Source: Oscillospiraceae bacterium (GTDB lineage Bacteria; Bacillota; Clostridia; Oscillospirales; Acutalibacteraceae). From it: 48,882 nucleotides of DNA. The stretch is taken from the NCBI GenBank assembly GCA_003526845.1, contig DPVM01000005.1, forward strand, positions 304,657 to 353,538, given 5' to 3'. A program made the translations under genes and the position numbers. The notes beneath the pieces were generated by a model. That model did not search any database. It was given only the letters and a program-made list of their open reading frames with translations, and was not told the DNA's origin. Shown here in pieces: positions 16,106-23,783 of this stretch (the stretch's first letter is position 1; each line of letters begins with the position of its first letter).

Positions 16106-17212
16106 ATGAATATAGGTATAGTTACTATTTTCGGCGAGTGGAATTACGGCAACCGCCTGCAAAATTATGCTTTGCAAACTGTTATCGAGTTTTTGGGCAA
16201 CACCTGCTCAACAATAGTTGTTGACCAAAACGGTGAGAGCGACATTCACCGCAGGCTTGCAATGGCTGTCTGCCACGCTGTCAAAAAGAACAGCTACCTC
16301 CGCAGGAAAAGATGCTACAATTTTTACAAATTTAACGAAAAATATATCAACCAAAATCATTACACCGCCTCTTCTTTGCCACTTGTCGCAAACGATACAT
16401 TTGATTATGTTGTCTGCGGCTCCGACCAAGTGTGGAATTTAAAGCTCGGAGATATAAAATCAAATCCCGATTTGTATTTTCTTTCGTTTATTGAGCGAAA
16501 AAGGCGTGTTTCCTATGCCGCAAGCATCGGAACGGACTTTGTGCCGCCTGAGCATCGCGATTATTTTGTCAGCAAAATAAAAGGTATTCCGTCAATATCC
16601 GTGCGTGAAAATTCAGCTCGCGATATAATTAAGGAGCTTACCTCGCGCGATGTCGATGTTGTAATCGACCCAACGCTTCTTCTAAGCCAAAAGCAGTGGT
16701 CAGACTTGGCGCAAAAGCCAAAGAATTTTACCGATAAAAAATATTTGGCAACATATTTCCTCGGTGATACCGACGGTAAAACAAACGATTATATCCGCAA
16801 AATCGCCGAAAAGCACAACTTGCAAATTGTGCCGCTTTTGCCCGATTATACCGACCTCGGCGGCGATATTTCAACATATACATATTCTCCGAGTGAGTTT
16901 TTGTATGTTCTTCAAAATGCCGAGTTCGTCGCAACGGATTCCTTTCACGGCAGTGTCTTTTCAATAATTTTTGAAAAGCCGTTTCGCTGGTTTGCACGCA
17001 AAAGCAAAACGGTGAAATCCGAGGAAAAAATGAGCGACAGAACAAACACTCTCTTTTCAACGCTCGGCATTGATTCATGGTGTGTTGCCGACTTTAACGA
17101 AAGCGTTGACGGTGTAATGACTGCGGATTATTCGCAAACCCCGGCTCTGCTTTCAAAGGAACGTGCAAAGGCAATCCGCTTTTTGAATAACGCATTGTCA
17201 CAGGATAAATAA
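16106..17212 (+). CDS. Polysaccharide pyruvyltransferase family protein (second copy)
   Basis: A 368-residue paralogue of the gene at 10577, sharing the same order of motifs: G-N-R-L-Q-N-Y-A, V-C-G-S-D-Q-V-W-N-L, and T-D-S-F-H-G-S-V-F-S. AAAGGTG (16095-16101) precedes the ATG. It is predicted to transfer pyruvate from phosphoenolpyruvate to a sugar residue. It opens an operon with its own extended -10 promoter, followed by a nucleotide-activating fusion enzyme and a GT2. The cell therefore probably carries two pyruvylated positions or two different glycans. Which sugar is modified cannot be seen. Confidence 0.88.
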   Translation: MNIGIVTIFGEWNYGNRLQNYALQTVIEFLGNTCSTIVVDQNGESDIHRRLAMAVCHAVKKNSYLRRKRCYNFYKFNEKYINQNHYTASSLPLVANDTFDYVVCGSDQVWNLKLGDIKSNPDLYFLSFIERKRRVSYAASIGTDFVPPEHRDYFVSKIKGIPSISVRENSARDIIKELTSRDVDVVIDPTLLLSQKQWSDLAQKPKNFTDKKYLATYFLGDTDGKTNDYIRKIAEKHNLQIVPLLPDYTDLGGDISTYTYSPSEFLYVLQNAEFVATDSFHGSVFSIIFEKPFRWFARKSKTVKSEEKMSDRTNTLFSTLGIDSWCVADFNESVDGVMTADYSQTPALLSKERAKAIRFLNNALSQDK

Positions 17213-17234
17213 TAACGAAAGGCTTACTTAATTT

Positions 17235-18794
17235 ATGAATATAGTAGCAATTTTAGCTAACGGCGTCGGCGCGCGCTTCGGCAGTAATATACCAAAACAG
17301 TTTCATAAAATAAACGGCAAAATGATTATCGAATATGTTGTCGAGGCTATCTCAACCGCAAAAAGCGTTGACAAAATCGTTGTCGTAACAAATGTTGAGG
17401 CAAACAAGGGCTTTTTGTCGGGACTTTTGCAAAACGAAAAGGTTGTATTGACAGACGGCGGCTCAACGCGTAATCTTTCACTCAAAAATGCGCTCGAATT
17501 TGTCAATTCAACATTCGATTGCCAAAAACTCATTGTTTGCGATGCCGTTCGTCCGATGATTACGGGCGAGCTTATCGACAAATATTTTACCCTGCTTGAT
17601 AACAGCACCGCTGTTGTCACCGCTCAAAAAATCACCGACTCGCTCGGTTGCTATGATATTAAGCAGGTTTATCGAGACAGATACTATCTTATGCAGTCGC
17701 CCGAGGGTTTCGATTTCAAAACACTTTATGCAAGTTTTGACGAAAACAGCAAGCTCACCGAGGTTACTCAACAACTTCCGGAAAACAGCAAAATAGAGCT
17801 TTATTTTGATTTTAACAATAATTTCAAACTTACATATCCTGCCGACTTGAAATACCTTGAGGCACTTATCAACGCAAGAGATAATAAGGTTGACCAAAGC
17901 GCAATTTTCGACGGCGTAACACGACTTAACCGCTATCTTTTTGAAAACTATCCGTCACAAACAAAGCAGTGGCGCAGGGTGCTTGAGCGCGAAATTCCGA
18001 ATGTGTTGAAAAAGTGGCAAATCACCGATTATCATATCATCAAAACCTCACATTTCGGCATCATTTTCCTTGCAAAAAGCGTGAAATACGGCGATTGCGT
18101 TTTAAAAATCATTCCGCCGTTTATCAACCGCTATCTGCCGGAGAAAAATTGTTATCGCAGTTTGCCGTCATCCCTAATGTGCGAAATGTATGATTACGAC
18201 GACAATTGCTCCGCATTATTACTTAAACAGCTTTCGTCTGATATTGACGAAAAGGATATTGAGTCCTCAAATGTTTTTTGCTTTTTCAAAAACGCATTTG
18301 CCGCATATTCAAAATTCGACAATTCGTCGCTCACATTCCATGATTATTCGTCAGAGCTTAAGGCAAAACTCAATGAAACTGATTTTGAATACCGCAAAGG
18401 TGAAATTATGGCGTATGTTCAAAAGGCGGTCGATTTATTTGAAAAACAATTTTCACAGGATGATTTTGTCCTGATTCACGGCGACTTGCACAGATATAAT
18501 ATTATGAAGGACGACAGCTTTATTTTCGCCATTGACCCTATCGGCTATGTTGCTCCGCCGGAAATTGATATTGCGCGTTTCATCGGCACTGAGCTTACCG
18601 ACAGAGCAGGGGATAAGGCTCAAATCCTTGATGATTTTCTTGATTATTTTGCTCCGCTCTCGACAAAAGAAAGGCTTTTTGCCGCACTGTTTGTTGATAT
18701 TGTCTTCAGAATGCACAACAGTATTTTTGAAAACGATTCGTTCGAGCTTACAGACAAATGGCTTAATATTTTGGATAATCTTTTCAGCGAGTAG
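17235..18794 (+). CDS. Fused cytidylyltransferase (IspD/TarI-like) and APH-type small-molecule kinase
   Basis: A 519-residue two-domain protein. Residues 1 to about 220 look like the IspD/TarI fold: A-N-G-V-G-A-R-F-G-S-N-I-P-K-Q-F at 8-23 is the CTP-binding loop, and V-C-D-A-V-R-P carries the metal-binding Asp. Residues from about 255 onward look like an aminoglycoside/choline-kinase-type phosphotransferase: V-L-K-I for the ATP lysine, L-L-L-K-Q-L for the hinge, catalytic H-G-D-L-H-R-Y-N (415-422) and metal Asp434 in A-I-D-P-I-G-Y-V. The last motif resembles the streptomycin-6-kinase/hydroxyurea-kinase group. The simplest reading is that one protein phosphorylates an alcohol and then makes its CDP derivative for transfer to a glycan. 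Resistance is unlikely given the context. Confidence 0.8.
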   Translation: MNIVAILANGVGARFGSNIPKQFHKINGKMIIEYVVEAISTAKSVDKIVVVTNVEANKGFLSGLLQNEKVVLTDGGSTRNLSLKNALEFVNSTFDCQKLIVCDAVRPMITGELIDKYFTLLDNSTAVVTAQKITDSLGCYDIKQVYRDRYYLMQSPEGFDFKTLYASFDENSKLTEVTQQLPENSKIELYFDFNNNFKLTYPADLKYLEALINARDNKVDQSAIFDGVTRLNRYLFENYPSQTKQWRRVLEREIPNVLKKWQITDYHIIKTSHFGIIFLAKSVKYGDCVLKIIPPFINRYLPEKNCYRSLPSSLMCEMYDYDDNCSALLLKQLSSDIDEKDIESSNVFCFFKNAFAAYSKFDNSSLTFHDYSSELKAKLNETDFEYRKGEIMAYVQKAVDLFEKQFSQDDFVLIHGDLHRYNIMKDDSFIFAIDPIGYVAPPEIDIARFIGTELTDRAGDKAQILDDFLDYFAPLSTKERLFAALFVDIVFRMHNSIFENDSFELTDKWLNILDNLFSE

Positions 18795-18798
18795 TTTT

Positions 18799-19761
18799 AT
18801 GAGTGATTTAATCAGCATAGTTGTACCTGTTTACAACTGCGAAAAATATTTGAATAAATGTGTTCAAAGCCTCCTTACCCAAACATATCAAAATATCGAG
18901 GTCATACTCGTTGATGACGGCTCAACCGATTCATCACCTGAAATGTGCGACTCCTATGCCGCAAGCGACGGCAGGGTTAAAGTCATGCATATCCGCAATG
19001 ACGGCGTTGCCGTTGCAAGAAAAAAAGGATACTCGGCGGCAAACGGCGACTATATCGCTTTTTTGGACGGCGACGACTGGGCAGAGTCCGACATGTACGA
19101 ACATCTTTTGTCGCTTCTTAAATCCGGTGATTATCAAATTTCTGCCTGCGACTATCAGCTTGCTTACGATGATGCACCCGGCAGCCGTGATGATTCTGAT
19201 GAAAAACTGACAACGCTTGACACCAACGGTATGATAAAAAATATTTATTCCTTACAGCTTTGGCCGCTTTGGAACAAATTGTTCTCAAAACACCTTTTCA
19301 ACAATCTTACCCTTGATAACACGGGGCTGATTGTCAGCGAGGACCTTGTGCTTAATTGTGAACTTATGCTCGGCGCAAAAAAAATGATTGTGTCAAGTCT
19401 TAAAAAGCATTATTACTATCGCCACAAAGGCTCCGTTATGGCGTCATCGCTCACACCTGAATTTATAAATGATTCCTTTGCCGCTTACAAAATGCTATGC
19501 GAGCGTATGCCGAGCGGCACTGCGGCACAAACCTATTTTTATGCTCACCGCGTAAAAAACAATTTTGCGCTGATTTATAAAATAATTCGCGAAAATGCCT
19601 GTAACGAGTGTTTTGATATGCTTAGGGACGATATTCTCTTGCTAAAAAAATATGCTTTTTCCGAGCAAAACGCTTTTCAATTTAAGACAAAAAATAAAAT
19701 CGCTTATTATATTCTGCGATTTTTTCCGCATCTTTACAGATTACTTGTCAAATTAAAATAA
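18799..19761 (+). CDS. Glycosyltransferase family 2 (array member 7, second operon)
   Basis: A 320-residue GT2. The frame is open further upstream inside the preceding gene, but the ATG at 18799 lies four bases after that gene's stop and puts I-S-I-V-V-P-V-Y-N at the N-terminus, as in its relatives. The upstream ribosome site is weak, so translation is probably coupled. It has V-D-D-G-S-T-D-S-S-P and D-G-D-D-W, then V-S-E-D-L-V-L-N as the acceptor motif. It may transfer the product of the fused enzyme before it. Its C-terminal half is distinct from the other six GT2 proteins. Confidence 0.9.
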   Translation: MSDLISIVVPVYNCEKYLNKCVQSLLTQTYQNIEVILVDDGSTDSSPEMCDSYAASDGRVKVMHIRNDGVAVARKKGYSAANGDYIAFLDGDDWAESDMYEHLLSLLKSGDYQISACDYQLAYDDAPGSRDDSDEKLTTLDTNGMIKNIYSLQLWPLWNKLFSKHLFNNLTLDNTGLIVSEDLVLNCELMLGAKKMIVSSLKKHYYYRHKGSVMASSLTPEFINDSFAAYKMLCERMPSGTAAQTYFYAHRVKNNFALIYKIIRENACNECFDMLRDDILLLKKYAFSEQNAFQFKTKNKIAYYILRFFPHLYRLLVKLK

Positions 19762-19772
19762 TTTCCAAAAAT

Positions 19773-19814
19773 AAAAATCCTTGCAAAAGCAATTGCTTGC
19801 CTGCAAGGATTTTT
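19773..19814. terminator. Bidirectional rho-independent terminator
   Basis: A perfect 13-base inverted repeat: AAAAATCCTTGCA (19773-19785) and TGCAAGGATTTTT (19802-19814). A-rich on the left and T-rich on the right, it can stop transcription from both the GT2 (+) and the DUF4352-like gene (-). Confidence 0.9.
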
Positions 19815-19834
19815 GTTGTTTTATTCGTTTTGCT

Positions 19835-20488
19835 TTATTTTACAACAAAAACAACTTTGTCTTCTGTCCAAACATTGTTTTCAAATTCAAGTTCAATATC
19901 TTTTGCGTTTTTCGGTACTTCAAAATAAACCGTGCCCGAAATCGAACGACCCGATGATATAACATCGATAAACGGATTAGTGTAATTTTCAATTCCGATA
20001 AATTCGTCGCATTTTTTATCGTCGGCGTAGCATTCAATAGAATCAATGTATTGGTCTGTACTTGAAACATTTTCGATCTTAAAGTCGGCACTTACTACTT
20101 TGTTACCTTTTGCCGGCGCTTCATAATCGCTGTATTTTGTAAAGTTGGTATTGCAACTTGAAAATGTGATTTTTAGTTCATCATCAATTGTGACAGCTTT
20201 TCCTGCTTCGATTTTTGTTCCAGCCGGTTGAGTAGTAGTTTGACTTTGTGCTGCATCGCTGCTTGCGTCTTCTACTTTATTATCCGACGAACCGCCGCTT
20301 GATGCTATGATGATAACAACAATAACCGCTGCGATAACGCCGAAGATAATCAGGCGTTTTTTCTTTTTCTTCTTTTTTTGTTCCGCCATTGCGTTGTCAA
20401 CTGCCATCTGCACCTGCATATCGTTGTTTGCGCTTTGTGCATAGTTTTGATTGTTTCCATTGTTTTGATTGTTAAATTCGTCTGCCAT
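19835..20488 (-). CDS. Membrane-anchored DUF4352-like protein
   Basis: A 217-residue protein. The start is the ATG at 20488 (M-A-D-E-F), with AGGAGG at 20498-20503 nine bases upstream; the longer frame has no ribosome site. Residues 1-40 are rich in Asn and Gln, then K-K-K-K-K-K-K-R and one membrane helix (R-L-I-I-F-G-V-I-A-A-V-I-V-V-I-I-I-A), a Ser/Thr-rich linker, and an outer domain with a beta-rich pattern (G-N-K-V-V-S-A-D-F-K-I-E-N, then G-T-V-Y-F-E-V-P) typical of DUF4352 immunoglobulin-like domains. The N-terminus is inside and the domain outside. It lies next to a membrane kinase and may be its sensor or client. Function unknown. Confidence 0.75.
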   Translation of the reverse strand: MADEFNNQNNGNNQNYAQSANNDMQVQMAVDNAMAEQKKKKKKKRLIIFGVIAAVIVVIIIASSGGSSDNKVEDASSDAAQSQTTTQPAGTKIEAGKAVTIDDELKITFSSCNTNFTKYSDYEAPAKGNKVVSADFKIENVSSTDQYIDSIECYADDKKCDEFIGIENYTNPFIDVISSGRSISGTVYFEVPKNAKDIELEFENNVWTEDKVVFVVK

Positions 20489-20518
20489 AAAAACAAACCT
20501 CCTTTTCATAGTGATTAA

Positions 20519-20524
20519 ATTATA
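20519..20524 (-). promoter_or_regulatory. -10 box for the DUF4352-like gene
   Basis: On the minus strand TATAAT, about 30 bases before the start codon and just downstream of the preceding terminator's T tail. No good -35 is seen at 16-18 bases. Confidence 0.45.
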
Positions 20525-20540
20525 CACTACAAAAATAAAT

Positions 20541-20567
20541 AAATGGTGTGCTGACAGCACACCATTT
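20541..20567 (-). terminator. Terminator of the kinase gene
   Basis: A perfect 12-base inverted repeat (AAATGGTGTGCT / AGCACACCATTT) with a three-base loop, followed on the minus strand by a T-rich tail. It ends the kinase transcript ten bases past its stop and isolates the DUF4352-like gene. Confidence 0.85.
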
Positions 20568-20576
20568 GCTTTGATA

Positions 20577-21599
20577 TTAAGGTATAATATTCTCTGTATT
20601 TATAAGCAGTGCTCCTGCGATAAATGCCGCAATTGCAAGCAAAACACTCACTGTTATTCGCTTTGATTTTGTTGCATTTTTTGTGAATGGCATTTTGTCA
20701 ATCCAGTTATTGGCGTTAAATGCAATTAATATCGGTGCTAACAGCGTAAGCGGCATTATAAGGCTGTCAACAATGGTGTATAAAACGGACTTTTGTTCTT
20801 CAATGCATTGCGAAATGTTGCTTATTATCAATGCAAACAATGTTGTATAATAAATTGCTGCAGGCAGTTGAAAATACCATTTGCCGCTTTTAAACCCGGG
20901 CATTTTTCTTAAAAACGCTTTGAATTTGTTCGATTTTATTTTGTTAATCGCGTTGTATAGTTCTTCAATATCGGGGTATCTGTTAATTGCATCTATCTCT
21001 GTGCATCGTTTTACAATCGGCTCAAAATATCCGCCGCACATTTTTTCATTCGGCAAAAATCCGGTTTTCATATAATTTATAACAACGCCGAGAGAATATA
21101 TATCACTCCTGCCGCTTGTTTGCTCAAAGCCGAATTGTTCCGGCGCGGCATATCCTTGCGTGCCTAAAATCTGTGTATCCCTGTTTTGAAGTATCTTTTT
21201 AAAACGGCTTATTCCGTAATCAATTATAACTGCCGTCTTGCTGTCGGTTATAATTATGTTGTTCGGGTTAATATCTCGGTGGATGATGCCTCTTTCGTGC
21301 AGTGCTCTTAATCCGTCGCAAAGCTGTGACGCAATATCAATCACTTCGTTGTCGTTCATACCGCCGTTTCTTGTAACATACGATTTCAGCGTTTCACCCT
21401 GAATGTATAATGACACGGCGTACAAATCATTTTCGATGCTTGCAAAATCAACAATTTTTGCAAGGTGCGCGTTTGATATTGATTTTATTTCCTTGTATAG
21501 CTGAAAGTCCTGCGGATACATTTTTTTGAGCGTGTATATCCGCTCCCCCTGTATTGCCAGCTTAGTTGTTTCGTTTAAATCTTTAATTATCTCATACAT
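20577..21599 (-). CDS. Membrane-anchored Ser/Thr protein kinase
   Basis: A 340-residue protein with a bacterial Hanks-type kinase domain (about 1-230): ATP lysine in Y-T-L-K-K (K25/K26), catalytic loop H-R-D-I-N-P-N-N (107-114), D-Y-G at 127-129 in place of D-F-G, G-T-Q-G-Y-A-A-P-E-Q (146-155), and S-D-I-Y-S-L-G. No glycine-rich loop can be recognised at the N-terminus, which is very short. After a basic linker there are three hydrophobic segments in the last 100 residues, so the kinase domain is cytosolic and tethered by a C-terminal membrane domain. There are no PASTA repeats, so it is not PrkC. GGAG lies upstream of the ATG. It is divergent from an HTH-like gene. Confidence 0.88.
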   Translation of the reverse strand: MYEIIKDLNETTKLAIQGERIYTLKKMYPQDFQLYKEIKSISNAHLAKIVDFASIENDLYAVSLYIQGETLKSYVTRNGGMNDNEVIDIASQLCDGLRALHERGIIHRDINPNNIIITDSKTAVIIDYGISRFKKILQNRDTQILGTQGYAAPEQFGFEQTSGRSDIYSLGVVINYMKTGFLPNEKMCGGYFEPIVKRCTEIDAINRYPDIEELYNAINKIKSNKFKAFLRKMPGFKSGKWYFQLPAAIYYTTLFALIISNISQCIEEQKSVLYTIVDSLIMPLTLLAPILIAFNANNWIDKMPFTKNATKSKRITVSVLLAIAAFIAGALLINTENIIP

Positions 21600-21632
21600 T
21601 TTTTATTCTCCGCTTGCAATCAAATTGCTTTT

Positions 21633-21638
21633 ATTATA
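21633..21638 (-). promoter_or_regulatory. Extended -10 box for the kinase gene
   Basis: The minus strand reads TGATATAAT, a perfect TATAAT with the extended TG, about 35 bases before the kinase ATG. The -35 region is poor, as is often so with extended -10 promoters. Confidence 0.5.
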
Positions 21639-21696
21639 TCATAAATTTATGGCTTTGTGTTATTTTTTTGGCACGAGGTACGAAAAGAGGTACTAT

Positions 21697-22122
21697 ATGG
21701 AAAAATCAACAGATGAATTGATGAAAATTTTAAACTCAAAAAAGTCTTATAATGAGTTTTTCGAGGAAGAGGTTGGGGAACTGTGCTTTTCTTCTGTTGC
21801 CGATTATCTTGAAGTTCTGTTAAATGAAAAGCATCTCAAAAAAAGCGATGTCATACGAAAAAGCAATCTCGATAAAAACTATGCCTACCAAATTTTTAAC
21901 GGTAACAAACTAAACCCATCTCGCAATAAAATGCTTATGCTCGCTTTCGGTATGGAACTGAGTCTCAAAGAAACACGCAAGCTTTTAAAGGTTTGTTGCC
22001 TGCCCGATTTGTATGTTCGCAGTCCGCGCGACAGCATAATTATTTTTGGGCTGAACAAGAAAATGTCACTCATAGATGTCAACGAATCGCTCAGCGATTT
22101 TTCTTTTGAAATATTGGAATAA
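21697..22122 (+). CDS. HTH-like (XRE-type) putative regulator
   Basis: A 141-residue protein. The ATG at 21697 has AAAGAGG six bases upstream; a longer open frame runs back through the promoter region and is not used. The middle (about 30-95) fits a Cro/C1-type helix-turn-helix: D-Y-L-E-V-L-L-N-E-K-H-L-K-K-S-D-V-I, then N-L-D-K-N-Y-A-Y-Q-I-F-N-G, then P-S-R-N-K-M-L-M-L-A-F-G. The C-terminal part (L-Y-V-R-S-P-R-D-S-I-I-I-F) has no family I recognise. It diverges from the membrane kinase, about 100 bases apart, so it may regulate or be phosphorylated by the kinase. This link is inference from position. Confidence 0.7.
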   Translation: MEKSTDELMKILNSKKSYNEFFEEEVGELCFSSVADYLEVLLNEKHLKKSDVIRKSNLDKNYAYQIFNGNKLNPSRNKMLMLAFGMELSLKETRKLLKVCCLPDLYVRSPRDSIIIFGLNKKMSLIDVNESLSDFSFEILE

Positions 22123-22144
22123 AAACTTTATTCTTTTACAACAT

Positions 22145-22182
22145 TCGGGTTTTTGCAAATTTAGACAAAAACCCGATTTTTT
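22145..22182 (+). terminator. Rho-independent terminator after the HTH-like gene
   Basis: TCGGGTTTTTG (22145-22155) and CAAAAACCCGA (22166-22176) form an 11-base perfect stem, followed by six T. Confidence 0.85.
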
Positions 22183-22195
22183 ATTGCAAAATCAA

Positions 22196-22224
22196 TTGAA
22201 AAATGTCTTGTATTTTGATAAAAT
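22196..22224 (+). promoter_or_regulatory. Sigma-A-type promoter of the DUF1846-GH13 operon
   Basis: TTGAAA (22196-22201), 17-base spacer, TAAAAT (22219-22224). The leader of about 55 bases holds a small CGTGC/GCACG hairpin and the ribosome site AGAGAGGA before the ATG at 22285. Confidence 0.7.
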
Positions 22225-22284
22225 ATTTCTATACAGCCGTGCGGCAAAAGCACGCAACAGGCTACCATAAGAGAGGACTAAAAA

Positions 22285-23748
22285 ATGTATAAAATCGGAT
22301 TTGATAATGACAAATATCTTTCAATGCAATCCGGCAGGATTAAGGAACGAATCGACGAGTTCGGAGGCAAGCTTTATCTTGAATTCGGCGGCAAGCTTTT
22401 TGACGATTATCATGCGTCAAGAGTTTTGCCCGGATTTCACCCCGACAGCAAGCTTCAAATGCTTCTCCAGCTTAAAGATGAGGCGGAGGTTGTAATAGTT
22501 ATTTCCGCTCAGGATATTGAAAAACGCAAGGTTAGAGGTGACCTCGGCATTACATACGATAACGAGGTTATCCGCCTTATTAAAGAATTTACGGGTGTTG
22601 GCTTAATGGTCGGCAGTGTTGTAATCACAAAATATGCCCCGGGTGCAAAGGTTGAGGCGTTTGAGGAGCGTCTGAAAAAAGCAGGCTATCCCGTATATCG
22701 TCACTATTTGATAGAGGGCTATCCGTCAAATATTGCAAATATCGTCAGCGATAACGGCTACGGCAAAAATGATTATATCAAAACAACACGCAAGCTTGTT
22801 GTCATCACCGCACCCGGTCCGGGCAGCGGAAAAATGGCAACCTGCCTTTCACAGCTTTATCACGAGAATAAACGCGGAATCAAAGCCGGCTATGCAAAGT
22901 TTGAAACATTCCCGATTTGGAATTTGCCGCTTAAACACCCCGTCAATGTTGCCTATGAGGCGGCAACCGCAGATTTGAACGATGTCAATATGATTGATCC
23001 GTGGCATCTCGACGCATATAATATAACAACCGTCAATTATAACCGCGATGTTGAAATCTTTCCCGTGCTCAAAGCCACATTTGAAAAAATTTACGGCACC
23101 TGCCCCTATAAATCACCAACCGATATGGGCGTTAATATGGCAGGCAATTGCATCAGCGATGATGAGGCATGCTGTGAGGCGTCAAAGCAGGAGATTATCA
23201 GAAGATATTTTAACGCTCTATGCGCCGGCGCAAGGGGTGAAAACAATTCGCAGGAAATATTTAAGCTCGAACTTTTGATGAATCAGTCCGGCATCGACAG
23301 CGATTACAGAAAATGCACCGCCGTAGCTCGCAAACTCGAGAGCAAAACAGAGCAGCCTTGCGCCGCAATAGAGCTTAACAACGGTGAAATTATCACCGGC
23401 AAAACGACCGATTTGCTCGGCTGTTCGTCCGCAATGCTTTTAAATGCTCTTAAAAAACTTGCCGGCATTAAGGACGATGTTCTCCTTATTTCGCCCGATG
23501 TTATCAAGCCTATTCAGGCGCTCAAGGTTAATCACCTTAAAAGTAAAAATCCGCGTCTTCATACCGACGAGGTGCTGATTGCACTTTCAATGTCGGCTAT
23601 TAACGATAAAAATGCCGCACTTGCGCTTGACCAAATTCCAAAGCTTGAAAACACCGAAATGCATTCAACCGTTATGCTTTCGGAAGTTGATAAAAACATA
23701 ATCGGCAAGCTCGGAATCAGGCTCAGCTGCGACCCAAAAAGAAGATAA
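22285..23748 (+). CDS. DUF1846 family protein
   Basis: A 487-residue protein close to the usual family length. The opening (I-G-F-D-N-D-K-Y-L followed by Q-S-x-x-I-K-E-R-I) and the middle (A-P-G-P-G-S-G-K-M-A-T-C-L-S-Q-L-Y) match the DUF1846 family (UPF0371), where the second region looks like a nucleotide-binding loop. A conserved-looking G-N-C-I-S-D-D-E-A-C motif follows. No signal peptide is present, so it is cytosolic. The biochemical role is not known to me. It has its own promoter and is followed after 35 bases by a GH13 glucosidase in the same direction, so the two are probably co-transcribed; this may place it in carbohydrate metabolism. Confidence 0.88.
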   Translation: MYKIGFDNDKYLSMQSGRIKERIDEFGGKLYLEFGGKLFDDYHASRVLPGFHPDSKLQMLLQLKDEAEVVIVISAQDIEKRKVRGDLGITYDNEVIRLIKEFTGVGLMVGSVVITKYAPGAKVEAFEERLKKAGYPVYRHYLIEGYPSNIANIVSDNGYGKNDYIKTTRKLVVITAPGPGSGKMATCLSQLYHENKRGIKAGYAKFETFPIWNLPLKHPVNVAYEAATADLNDVNMIDPWHLDAYNITTVNYNRDVEIFPVLKATFEKIYGTCPYKSPTDMGVNMAGNCISDDEACCEASKQEIIRRYFNALCAGARGENNSQEIFKLELLMNQSGIDSDYRKCTAVARKLESKTEQPCAAIELNNGEIITGKTTDLLGCSSAMLLNALKKLAGIKDDVLLISPDVIKPIQALKVNHLKSKNPRLHTDEVLIALSMSAINDKNAALALDQIPKLENTEMHSTVMLSEVDKNIIGKLGIRLSCDPKRR

Positions 23749-23783
23749 AACACGATTAATTAACGTTAAAGGGGACATAAGCA

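Noticed and set aside
18478..18560. Kinase half of the fusion protein as an aminoglycoside resistance gene
   Set aside because: It is fused to a cytidylyltransferase and lies in a glycan operon, so a biosynthetic role is more likely.
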